A stretch of 64,000 nucleotides of DNA, taken from Acidimicrobiales bacterium. GTDB lineage: Bacteria; Actinomycetota; Acidimicrobiia; Acidimicrobiales; SZUA-35. Position numbers and translations under genes: made by a program. Shown one piece after another: positions 7,554-15,353 of the stretch (its first letter is position 1; every line of letters starts with the position of its first letter). The notes under the pieces were generated by a model, which did not search any database, was not told the origin of the DNA, and worked only from the letters and a program-made list of their open reading frames with translations. The DNA lies in contig JANQPB010000012.1 in assembly GCA_028285495.1 (NCBI GenBank), positions 62,001 to 126,000 of the forward strand, written 5' to 3'.

Positions 7554-9941
7554 GTGACTGCGGCGTCCGACCGACACTCGCCCGGGTCCGAGTCCATCGA
7601 CGGCCTCGGGCTCGTCGGCGGGGCCGATCACCGGTTGCCGAGGACCCTCCGGGCGGTCGACCACGCAACGGCGTGGGCCGAGCGCCCGATCCGTCGCCTC
7701 GTCGGCTCGGCCCGCCTCAACCCGCTGCCCCACGCCGGCACGATCAGCCTGTTCCTGCTCGGCGTCGTGGTGGTCAGCGGGCTGTACATCACGCTGTTCT
7801 TCGAGTTCGGTCACGAGGCCTCCTACCGATCGGTGGCGGCGATGGAGGACCACGTCATCCAGCGGGTGGTGCGGGCCATGCATCGCTACGCGTCGGCCGT
7901 CCTCGTGGTGACCACGATCGTGCACGCCTGGCGCGTCTTCGCCGCCGGCCGCTTCACCGGCCGGCTCCGGCGCTGGCGCTGGGCCACCGGCGTGGCTGCG
8001 CTCGTCCTCGTCTGGCTGGCCGGGGTGACCGGCTACTGGCTGGTGTGGGACCAGCGGGCGCAGGCCCTCAACGAGATCGTGATCGGCCTGAGCGGGCGGA
8101 CCGGGTGGGGGGTCGGCCTGGCCACCGAGCACCTCGGCGTGGTCGGCGGTCGCTCCGGCTCCGGCTTCCTGCTGTTCCTGTGGTTCGCCCATCTCGGGCT
8201 GACGGCCGCCATCGTCTGGTTCGCCTGGCGACACCTGCGACGGACCAAGCAGGCCTGGCTGCCCCCTCCGCACTGGATGGCGCTGATGGGGGTGCCGCTG
8301 CTGCTGGTCTCGCTGGCGTTCCCGCTCGGGATGCTCGAGCCGGCCGACCCCGGCGTACTGACGGGCCGGGTGCCGCTCGACCCGTTCGTCCTGTTCCTGC
8401 TGCCGCCCCTGCTGTCGTCGTGGCGATGGCTGACGGTGGCGACCGCGGTGGTGGCGCTCGCCGTGGTCATCGCGTTGCCCCGGCTGCTTCGCCGGCGTGA
8501 CCCCGAGGTCGTGACGATCGTCGACGACGCCTGCACCGGCTGCGAGCTCTGCGTGGCCGACTGCCCCTACGACGCTCTCCGCATGGTCGATCGCTCGACC
8601 GGCGCCGACGTCGACGTTGCGTCTGGCGATGACCACGTCGGCGACCCCGACGCCACCGGCGGCCGCCGGGCCGATGAGGCGGTCGTCGGGCGGCTGCTCG
8701 CCGTGGTCGATCCCGAGCGCTGCGTCGGCTGTGGGGTGTGCCTCGGCTCGTGTGCGTTCGCCGCCATCGACCTGCCCGGCATGCTCGACGCCGCCGGGCC
8801 CGAGCCGCTGGTGGTCGCCGGTCGACCGCTGACCATCGTGTGCGACCGCCACCTCGATCAGCTCGGCCCAGCAGGTGGCGGAGCCGACGATGCGGTGATC
8901 CACCCGGTCCGTTGCGCCGGGGCGCTGGCCCCGACGGCGCTCCGGGCGTTCGCCGATCGGGGGGCGACCGATGTGGGCCTGGTCGGTTGTGCGCCGGCCG
9001 ACTGCCGCTACGGCATCGGCAACACGCTGGCCGCCGAGCGCCTGGCCGGCGAGCGCCGACCCCATCCACCGTCGCGCTACGCCAGGCGGGTGACCCAGGA
9101 CTGGGTGGCCGGCGACCGGGTGTCCGGAGCCCTGGCCCATCCGGGCGAGCACCCCGAGCTCGACACCGTTCACCCGCCGGCCCGGCGCGAGGCGCTGCTC
9201 GGGGTCGGGGTCGTCGCGCTGCTCACCGTCGCCGGGGCGGCGCTGGCCACCCGGGCGCCCTTCGGCCAGTCGACCGACGAGGCCGCGATGCGGATCGTCG
9301 TCGACCACCGGCCCGGCCAGGTGCTGGCCGCGACCCCGGACGCCGATGCCGTCGGGCCGATCGAGCGGGTCGAGGTCCGCCTCACCGCGGCGGGCCAGGA
9401 GCGGGTCGAGGTGGTCGACGGCCCCGCATCCGGCGGGCACTGGTCGACCATCGCCGACATCGACCTCGGGGCCGACGGTGGCCTCCCGACCGACGATCCG
9501 GTCCGAGCCCGGGTCAACGTCGTCGTCGCCGGCGACGCCAACGACGAGCGGTCGGTCGCGGTGATCGATCGGACGTACGAGGGTCTGGCCGGCCGCCGGC
9601 TCGTCGTCGACCTCACCGATCGCCCGCCCGCCCCCGGGGTCGAGGAGGGCCGTCGCATCTTCGCCGGCCGGGCCGGGGGCTGCGACGTCTGCCACTCGGT
9701 CGAACGGGGCGACGACGGCGTCGGCCCCACCCTCTACGGCGTCGCCTCGGTGGCCGGCTCCCGGGTCGATGGGCTCGACGCCGAGGGCTACCTGCGCCAG
9801 TCGATCCTCCTGCCCGACCAGTACGTCGTCGACGGTTGGCCGGCCGGGCAGATGCTGCCGATCTACCGCGACCGGTTCTCCGCCGACGAGTTGGACGCCG
9901 TGATCGCCTACCTGCTCACGCTCGAAGGGAGCGACGGATGA
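7554..9941 (+). CDS. Fusion: diheme cytochrome b / 2x[4Fe-4S] / MvhD-like / cytochrome c
   Basis: A 795-residue protein starting at GTG one base after the oxidase subunit I stop. Residues 60-230 are cytochrome b helices A-D with haem His pairs H110/H124 and H213/H227, each 14 apart. Two more membrane segments follow to residue 310. Then come ferredoxin clusters CTGCELCVADCP (327-338) and CVGCGVCLGSC (390-400), and an MvhD/FrhD-type domain (about 425-500: C430, C454 and GCAPADCRYGIGN with C479, C484). A membrane helix (547-566), a beta-rich stretch and a C-terminal cytochrome c (CDVCH 710-714, Met767) complete it. The order makes a path from cytosolic Fe-S centres through haems b to an outer haem c next to the oxidase. 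In methanogens MvhD links hydrogenase to heterodisulfide reductase. Direction and partners are unknown. Confidence 0.9.
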   Translation: MTAASDRHSPGSESIDGLGLVGGADHRLPRTLRAVDHATAWAERPIRRLVGSARLNPLPHAGTISLFLLGVVVVSGLYITLFFEFGHEASYRSVAAMEDHVIQRVVRAMHRYASAVLVVTTIVHAWRVFAAGRFTGRLRRWRWATGVAALVLVWLAGVTGYWLVWDQRAQALNEIVIGLSGRTGWGVGLATEHLGVVGGRSGSGFLLFLWFAHLGLTAAIVWFAWRHLRRTKQAWLPPPHWMALMGVPLLLVSLAFPLGMLEPADPGVLTGRVPLDPFVLFLLPPLLSSWRWLTVATAVVALAVVIALPRLLRRRDPEVVTIVDDACTGCELCVADCPYDALRMVDRSTGADVDVASGDDHVGDPDATGGRRADEAVVGRLLAVVDPERCVGCGVCLGSCAFAAIDLPGMLDAAGPEPLVVAGRPLTIVCDRHLDQLGPAGGGADDAVIHPVRCAGALAPTALRAFADRGATDVGLVGCAPADCRYGIGNTLAAERLAGERRPHPPSRYARRVTQDWVAGDRVSGALAHPGEHPELDTVHPPARREALLGVGVVALLTVAGAALATRAPFGQSTDEAAMRIVVDHRPGQVLAATPDADAVGPIERVEVRLTAAGQERVEVVDGPASGGHWSTIADIDLGADGGLPTDDPVRARVNVVVAGDANDERSVAVIDRTYEGLAGRRLVVDLTDRPPAPGVEEGRRIFAGRAGGCDVCHSVERGDDGVGPTLYGVASVAGSRVDGLDAEGYLRQSILLPDQYVVDGWPAGQMLPIYRDRFSADELDAVIAYLLTLEGSDG

Positions 9942-9973
9942 CGAAGGACGAGGACCGGCACCGCCGGTCCCGC

Positions 9974-10390
9974 TCACTGATCGGGGAAGACCTCTTCGCT
10001 GCCCGGCTCGTCGAACCCGTCCGCGGTCCAGACGCCGGTCATGGAGCCGTCGTCGCGGATCCGGTACTCGGTGGTGCCGGTGCCCTGCCCGGTGGCGTTG
10101 TCGACCTCGGTCCAGGTCACGGTCAGGACGTCGCCGGTGAGTCGTCCGGTGCCCTCCTGGCGAGCGCCGGTGACCAGCCACTGGACGCCGAAGGTGCGGG
10201 GGTCGTCGGTCTCGACGATCGTCAGCGTGCCGGAATACTCCCCACCGATGGGGTCGGTTCCGTTCACGGTGTAGAGGCCGGGCAGGCCGGCCTCGCCGTC
10301 CTGACCGACGGGCAGGTTCCCGGGGAGGGCGCAGGCGTAGACCATCAGGACCAGGGCTGCGAAGCCGACGAGCCACTTGAGCCAGCTCAC
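9974..10390 (-). CDS. Small exported protein of unknown function
   Basis: A 138-residue protein on the opposite strand within the copper/oxidase cluster. It begins with a hydrophobic signal/anchor (WLKWLVGFAALVLMV) and has a mature part rich in Gly, Thr and Asp with regular beta-type alternation (GLYTVNG, GEYSGTLTIVE, GVQWLVTG, EYRIRDDGSMTGVW). I do not recognise the family. A Cys just after the hydrophobic stretch (YACAL) could be a lipidation site, but the box is poor. GTG 10390 is the only sensible start. The opposite strand is open across it, but that translation lacks hydrophobic or domain character, so I take this strand as coding. Confidence 0.65.
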   Translation of the reverse strand: MSWLKWLVGFAALVLMVYACALPGNLPVGQDGEAGLPGLYTVNGTDPIGGEYSGTLTIVETDDPRTFGVQWLVTGARQEGTGRLTGDVLTVTWTEVDNATGQGTGTTEYRIRDDGSMTGVWTADGFDEPGSEEVFPDQ

Positions 10391-10453
10391 CAGGCGGAGG
10401 CTAGCAACCGACCCGACCCGCCGGTCGCCCCCGGGGTCGACCCAGACGAGGAA

Positions 10454-11125
10454 CTGCGCATCCCCCGGTGGCTGAAGATCCTCGCTGCGGGCTTCTTCGC
10501 CCTCGCCCTGTCCGGCGTCGCCTTCGCCGTGTTCGAGCCGATCCAGGTCCTGCCCCGCATCCGGCTCGCCCCCGGCTACGGGCTCACGGCCGACGACGGC
10601 AGCTTCGTGTCGAGCGAGACCGCTCGCGGTGCGGTCACGCTCTACTCGTTCGCCCCGACCGACTGCGGCGACGAGTGCGCCGAGATGTTCACGACGCTGG
10701 CCACCGTGCAGGAGCGCATCGACGAGGAGGTCGACCTCGGCGACACCGACTTCCGGATCGTCACCATCGCCCTCGACGGCGTCGCCGACCCGGGCGCGCT
10801 GGCCGCGGCGGCCGAGCAGTCGGGAGCAGACGGAACCAACTGGCGCTGGTACGGTGCCGACGAGGACACCACGAGGACCGTCGTCGCCGCCGGGTTCCGA
10901 CGCTGGTACGAGCGGGCCGACGACGGCTCGATCGACTTCGACCGGGCGATGGTCCTGGTCGACGGCAACGGCCTCATCCGGGGCGAGTACCGGTACCAGA
11001 CGCTGGCGGCAGACCACGAGAAGTTCGTCCGCCACGCCGGCATCCTGGCCGACGAGATCCGCAACGCCGACGGGGCGACCGCCCTGGCCTACGAGGCGGC
11101 CCACCTCTTCCTCTGCTACCCATGA
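10454..11125 (+). CDS. Sco-like thioredoxin-fold protein, start uncertain
   Basis: About 220 residues: an N-terminal membrane anchor (LKILAAGFFALALSGVAFAVF), then a Sco/SenC-type domain with CGDEC, the CxxxC copper motif of Sco proteins. The conserved copper His of Sco1, present in the neighbour as VDHTG, is not found here; the matching strand reads RAMVLVDGNG. No ATG, GTG or TTG lies in frame between 9938 and the anchor. I give the CTG at 10454, directly preceded by GAGGAA. An ATG at 9938 overlapping the previous stop is open but would add about 170 residues antisense to another gene. A role as a CuA/CuB insertion or thiol factor for the oxidase is likely. Confidence 0.7.
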   Translation: MRIPRWLKILAAGFFALALSGVAFAVFEPIQVLPRIRLAPGYGLTADDGSFVSSETARGAVTLYSFAPTDCGDECAEMFTTLATVQERIDEEVDLGDTDFRIVTIALDGVADPGALAAAAEQSGADGTNWRWYGADEDTTRTVVAAGFRRWYERADDGSIDFDRAMVLVDGNGLIRGEYRYQTLAADHEKFVRHAGILADEIRNADGATALAYEAAHLFLCYP

Positions 11126-11211
11126 CCACAACGACGCCGACCGCAGCGGACCCCTCACCCTCGACCGCCGAGCCCTGGAGATCGGGCTCGTCGCGTATCC
11201 TGAGCCGATGA
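11122..11211 (+). CDS. 29-codon linker ORF between two Sco genes
   Basis: An ORF starting with ATGA on the stop of the Sco-like gene and ending with ATGA on the start of sco1. The peptide is Thr/Pro/Ser-rich and has no recognisable domain. It may serve only to carry ribosomes from one gene to the next, or be chance. Confidence 0.3.
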   Translation: MTTTTPTAADPSPSTAEPWRSGSSRILSR

Positions 11212-11915
11212 CCGACCTGATGCCGCCCCGGAGCTCCGGCGACCCCGGTCCCGACGCCAACGACGGCCCCTCCGGCCGTCGCCGGTTCAACGACGGCCCC
11301 TCCGGCCGTCGCCGGTTCACCGTTGCCCTCGGCGTGGTGGCCGTGGCCGCCGTCGGTGTCGTGGCGGCCCTGGCGGTCGTGTCCAGCCTCCGCCCCCACC
11401 TCTACACCGGCACGGTGCTGCAGGGCGACGAGCCGGCCCCGTCGCTGGCCGAGCTCGCCTACGGTGACGGGACCCCGGTCGATCTGGCCGACTTCGACGG
11501 CGAGGTGGTGCTGGTCTTCTTCGGCTACACGAACTGCCCCGACGTGTGCCCGACCACGATGGCCGACGCCGCCGCCGCCGTCGGGCTGCTCGACGACGGC
11601 GATGCCGAGCGCACCAACCTGGTGATGGTGTCGGTCGACCCCGACCGCGACGACGCAGCCAAGGTCGGCGAGTACGTCGGCTTCTTCGACCCCGGTTTCC
11701 GCGGGGCCAGCGGGCCCGTCGAGGCCATCGACCGGGCCGCCTCGGCCTACGGCGTCTTCTACCAGCTCAACGAGCCGGAGGCCGACGGCAGCTACCTGGT
11801 CGACCACACGGGCACGTTGATGGGCATCGGCCCGGACGGGTCGGTCCGGGTCATCTGGTCGTCCGACGTCGGGCCGGAGGCGCTCGCCGCCGACATCGCC
11901 GCGCTGCTGTCGTGA
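11208..11915 (+). CDS. Sco1/SenC copper chaperone
   Basis: A 235-residue membrane-anchored Sco1: anchor at about 38-60 and a thioredoxin-fold domain with the copper ligands CPDVC (C110, C114) and VDHTG (H200). Sco1 delivers copper to the CuA site of subunit II, encoded 5 kb upstream in the same direction. The cytoplasmic N-terminus carries a perfect 10-residue duplication (residues 18-37), caused by a 30-bp tandem repeat in the DNA. The start at 11208 overlaps the preceding mini-ORF stop. Confidence 0.93.
   Translation: MTDLMPPRSSGDPGPDANDGPSGRRRFNDGPSGRRRFTVALGVVAVAAVGVVAALAVVSSLRPHLYTGTVLQGDEPAPSLAELAYGDGTPVDLADFDGEVVLVFFGYTNCPDVCPTTMADAAAAVGLLDDGDAERTNLVMVSVDPDRDDAAKVGEYVGFFDPGFRGASGPVEAIDRAASAYGVFYQLNEPEADGSYLVDHTGTLMGIGPDGSVRVIWSSDVGPEALAADIAALLS
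11259..11318 (+). repeat. 30-bp perfect tandem duplication in sco1
   Basis: Two identical 30-bp copies (11259-11288 and 11289-11318) encode NDGPSGRRRF twice, just before the membrane anchor. The unit is a multiple of three, so the frame is kept. Perfect identity suggests a recent or actively homogenised duplication. Confidence 0.9.
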
Positions 11916-12406
11916 CCAGGCGGGACCCGGCGGCGATCGCCGGGTTCGCCGTCGCTCTCGGCCTGGCCGGCGGCCTGACCCTGGCCGGCTGTGGCGAGGC
12001 CACCGGCGCCGCCCCGGCCGGGCTCCCGACCTCGGCCACCGGCGTGCGGGTGGCCGGCGCCTGGATCCGGCCGACGCCGCCGATCACCAACGTCGCCGCC
12101 TTCTACCTGCGGGTGGAGAACGGCGGGTCCGATGCCGACCGGGTCGTCGCCGCCTCGTCGCCTCGGTGCGCCGAGATCGAGATCCACCAGACCACCACGG
12201 TCGACGGGGTCGCCTCGATGTCGCTGGCCTCGGACGAGCAGCTGTCGGTCGAGCCGGGCCACGACCTGGTGTTCGAGCCGAACGGTCTGCACGTGATGTG
12301 CCTCGGGCTCGATGAGCCGGTGGTCGAGGGCGAGGCGGTGCCGCTGACCGTCCAGCTCGAGATCGCCGGCTCGCTCACGGTCGACGCAGTGGCCGAGAAC
12401 CGCTGA
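11912..12406 (+). CDS. PCu(A)C periplasmic copper chaperone
   Basis: A 164-residue lipoprotein-like protein: N-terminal hydrophobic stretch ending in LAGCG, then a PCuAC (DUF461) domain. The His/Met copper motif is visible as IEIHQTT, ASMSL and GLHVMCLG. PCuAC works with Sco1 to load CuA, fitting its position directly after sco1 with a GTGA overlap. It appears to close the oxidase/copper operon; an unrelated acyl-CoA dehydrogenase follows. Confidence 0.9.
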   Translation: MTRRDPAAIAGFAVALGLAGGLTLAGCGEATGAAPAGLPTSATGVRVAGAWIRPTPPITNVAAFYLRVENGGSDADRVVAASSPRCAEIEIHQTTTVDGVASMSLASDEQLSVEPGHDLVFEPNGLHVMCLGLDEPVVEGEAVPLTVQLEIAGSLTVDAVAENR

Positions 12407-12445
12407 CGGTTCGCCCGCCGCGGCCGGCGGTGGGAGACTCCCGGC

Positions 12446-13696
12446 ATGGACCCGACCTACACCGAACAGGCCGAGACGTTCCGCCGGCGGATCCGTGAGT
12501 TCCTGGGCGAGCAGCTGCCAGACGGCTGGTCGGGGATGGGCGCGCTCGGCCCCGAGGAGCGCCGGGCGTTCATCGGCCGTTGGCGGCCGGTCCTGGCCGA
12601 GCACGGGCTGCTGGCGGTGGCCTGGCCGACCGAGCACGGCGGGGCCGGCCTGTCGTTGCTCGAGCGGACGGTCCTGGCCGAGGAGTTCGCTACCGCCGGG
12701 GTGCCGACCGGGAACGACAACGACATCTTCTCCATCGGGATGCTCGGCCACACCCTGATCGAGTGGGGGACCGAGGAGCAGCAGCGCCACTTCCTGCCCC
12801 GGATCCTCGACGGCACCGACGTGTGGTGCCAGGGCTACTCCGAGCCGAACTCGGGCTCCGACCTGGCCTCGTTGGCCACCCGGGCCGGCCTCGACGGCGA
12901 CGAGTGGATCATCAACGGCCAGAAGATCTGGACCTCGCAGGGTCACAACGCCAACTGGATCTTCGTGCTGTGCCGGACCGACGTGGCGGTCCGCAAGCAG
13001 GCCGGCATCTCGTTCCTGCTGTGCCCGCTCGACCAGCCCGGCGTCGAGGTCCGCCCGATCGTCAACGCATCGGGCCACCACGACTTCAACGAGGTGTTCT
13101 TCACCGACGCCCGCACGGCCAAGGGCCACGTGGTCGGCGGGGTCAACAACGGCTGGGCGGTGGCCAACACGCTCCTGGCCTACGAGCGGGGCGACGACGC
13201 CACGATCACCGGCATCCGCCACGGCGACGAGCTGAAGCGGCTGATCGCCGTGGCCCGTGACCGGGGCCGGCTGCACGATCCGATCATCCGCCAGCGCCTG
13301 ACCTGGTGCTGGAGCAAGGTCCAGATCATGCGCTACCAGGGCCTGCGGATGGTCACCGACGCCCTCAACGGGTACCACCAGGGCCCCGAGTCGTCGCTCA
13401 ACAAGCTGCTGTGGTCGGAGTACCACCAGGCCCTGACCGAGCTGGCGCTCGACCTGCTCGGCCCCGACGCCATGGCCCCGTCCGGCCGGGACGCCGCAAC
13501 CGGGGTCGGGATCGACGACGTCGGCAGCCCGTTCTCCTCGCAGGCCTGGGTCACCACGTTCATGGGCGCCCGCCCGGGCACCATCTACTCGGGCAGCTCG
13601 GAGATCCAGCGCAACATCGTCGGCGAGCGGGTCCTCGGCCTCCCCCGGGAACCCCGCAACGACACGGGCCCGTGGAACGAGACGGTCCGGTCCTGA
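12446..13696 (+). CDS. Acyl-CoA dehydrogenase family protein
   Basis: A 416-residue flavoenzyme of the acyl-CoA dehydrogenase fold, expected to oxidise an acyl-CoA at the alpha-beta bond with FAD. Family landmarks: GYSEPNSGSDLASL for the flavin/substrate region, a middle beta domain, and the C-terminal TIYSGSSEIQRNIVGERVLGL. Length is normal. The substrate cannot be told from the sequence. No electron-transfer flavoprotein or other beta-oxidation gene is adjacent. The downstream gene converges on it. Confidence 0.9.
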   Translation: MDPTYTEQAETFRRRIREFLGEQLPDGWSGMGALGPEERRAFIGRWRPVLAEHGLLAVAWPTEHGGAGLSLLERTVLAEEFATAGVPTGNDNDIFSIGMLGHTLIEWGTEEQQRHFLPRILDGTDVWCQGYSEPNSGSDLASLATRAGLDGDEWIINGQKIWTSQGHNANWIFVLCRTDVAVRKQAGISFLLCPLDQPGVEVRPIVNASGHHDFNEVFFTDARTAKGHVVGGVNNGWAVANTLLAYERGDDATITGIRHGDELKRLIAVARDRGRLHDPIIRQRLTWCWSKVQIMRYQGLRMVTDALNGYHQGPESSLNKLLWSEYHQALTELALDLLGPDAMAPSGRDAATGVGIDDVGSPFSSQAWVTTFMGARPGTIYSGSSEIQRNIVGERVLGLPREPRNDTGPWNETVRS

Positions 13697-13711
13697 CCGG
13701 GCTCCCGCCGC

Positions 13712-15274
13712 TCAGTGGCCGGTCGGCGCCGGCGCATCCGTCGCATCGAGTCCGCACGAGTCGATCGCCCGCAGCAGGGCGTCGACGTCGTCCGGCTGGA
13801 GCGTCGGGCTGATGCAGATCAGGCGGAACGCGTTGAGGCCGCCGACGGGCTGGAAGCCGATCATCCCCGTGCCCGCCTCCTGCAGTCGGGCCTTGATCCG
13901 CGGCGGGTAGCCGTGGAGCTCCGAACGAACCGACTCGTCGAGCGCGGCCACGTCGAGCTGACCCCCTCCGGTGGCCGACACCGCCGCCCGCAGCTTGGGC
14001 GGGACCCAGGCGAAGACGACGTTGGTGAAGTCGCCGAGCACGATCGGGACGAAGGCCCCGTCGCTCGTGGCGATGCCTCGTCGCGCCCGCTCCGCCATCG
14101 CCACCGCATGGTCGATGCGGGCCGCGAAGGCGTCGTCTCCCCGCGCCTTCCAGGTGAGCCACAGCTTCAACACGTCGGTGCGCCTGGCGCACATGAACGT
14201 GCGGTCACCGGAGTCGTACTCGCCGTTGAGCTTGTCCGGCTGGAAGAGGTAGTCGGCCCGTGCGGCGAAGCACGCCGCGAGCCGGGTCGGATCCTTCACC
14301 AGGAGGGCCGTGCACTGCTGGGTCATGCCGAGCATCTTGTGGAGGTTCCACACCACCGAGTCCGAGCGCTCGACGCCGTCGAGGCGCCAGGCCTGGGCCG
14401 CTGAGAAGAGCGCGGAGCCGCCGTAGCAGGCGTCGACGTGGAGCCAGAGGTCCTCGCGCCTGCAGATGTCGGCCAGCGCACCGAGGTCGTCGAAGGCGGC
14501 CGTGACGGTGGTCCCGGCCGTACCGATCACTGCGAACGGGACGTTGCCCGCCCGGCGCGCCTCGACGATGGCGTCACCGAGCGCTTCGGGCACCATCCGG
14601 CCGTGGCGATCGGTGGCGACCTCGACCACTCCGTCTGCCCCGATCCCCAGTACGGCCGCCGACTTCCTGGCTGCGTAGTGGCCGCTGGCCGACACGAAGA
14701 GCACCAGTCGGTCGCCGTTGGATCCGACCGTGGCGATGTCGGGCTGGTGGCGATGCCGGGCGAGTTGCAGGGCCAACAGCGTCCCCATCGACCCGCCCGC
14801 GCAGAACACGCCGGGCGGCAGCGCCGGCAGCCGGGCCTCCGACCGGTCGACGTAGCCGGCGAGCCGACCGAGCTTGTCCAGGACCGCGCTCTCCATCAGG
14901 GTGAACACGGGCGCCACCTCGTAGGTCGCGCCGGTGGTGTTGAGGGCCGCGCCGAGCCAGTCGCCGACGACCGAGATCGGGTCGGCACCGGCGAAGTTCT
15001 GGTTGACGAACCGCGGGTGGCTCGTGTGCATCGACCACTCGACGACCTGGTCGACCGCAGCGAGGAGCCGCTCGTCCGGGTTGGCGCGGGCGTCGGCCCC
15101 GATGGGCAGCCCGACCGTACCGGCGAAGGTGGCGGCCAGTTCGTCCGGCGAGGCGTAGGCGATGACCGGGTCGGCGCCGCGGGGTGGGTCGAGCAGATGG
15201 GTGGTGGCCCGGTCGATGACGCCACGGAGGATCGTCTCGTCGTCGATCGGGTCGATCGGGAGATCGCGGTGCAT
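13712..15274 (-). CDS. PLP-dependent group II amino-acid decarboxylase
   Basis: A 520-residue fold-type I PLP enzyme of the glutamate/aromatic/cysteine-sulfinate decarboxylase group. Seen: HTSHPRFVNQNF near the N-terminus, GGSMGTLLAL, HVDACYGGS and the PLP Lys in NLHKMLG. The C-terminal region (LNAFRLICISP) is typical of the group. The substrate is uncertain, so I give no gene symbol. ATG 15274 is chosen because upstream residues are Arg/Ser-rich noise. It is transcribed away from the sigma-factor gene, with a 79-bp divergent gap. Confidence 0.88.
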   Translation of the reverse strand: MHRDLPIDPIDDETILRGVIDRATTHLLDPPRGADPVIAYASPDELAATFAGTVGLPIGADARANPDERLLAAVDQVVEWSMHTSHPRFVNQNFAGADPISVVGDWLGAALNTTGATYEVAPVFTLMESAVLDKLGRLAGYVDRSEARLPALPPGVFCAGGSMGTLLALQLARHRHQPDIATVGSNGDRLVLFVSASGHYAARKSAAVLGIGADGVVEVATDRHGRMVPEALGDAIVEARRAGNVPFAVIGTAGTTVTAAFDDLGALADICRREDLWLHVDACYGGSALFSAAQAWRLDGVERSDSVVWNLHKMLGMTQQCTALLVKDPTRLAACFAARADYLFQPDKLNGEYDSGDRTFMCARRTDVLKLWLTWKARGDDAFAARIDHAVAMAERARRGIATSDGAFVPIVLGDFTNVVFAWVPPKLRAAVSATGGGQLDVAALDESVRSELHGYPPRIKARLQEAGTGMIGFQPVGGLNAFRLICISPTLQPDDVDALLRAIDSCGLDATDAPAPTGH

Positions 15275-15353
15275 CACCGAAGTCTGGCAGCGGGACGGCG
15301 GGGGTCGAGAACGGCAGCGTCGGGTTTCGGCGGTGTGCGACGATGACACGGGT

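Noticed and set aside
7518..10376. 952-codon minus-strand open frame over the cytochrome fusion gene
   Set aside because: Low-complexity translation rich in Gly, Arg, Asp and His; the plus strand carries all the cofactor motifs in order.
9938..11125. Start of the Sco-like protein at ATG 9938
   Set aside because: It overlaps the upstream stop neatly, but the extra 170 residues have no domain or hydrophobic pattern and lie antisense to a better gene. Kept only as an alternative.
13712..15274. Horizontal transfer of the PLP decarboxylase
   Set aside because: Codon use and GC looked only slightly different by eye, with no flanking repeats or mobility genes; not enough to claim transfer.
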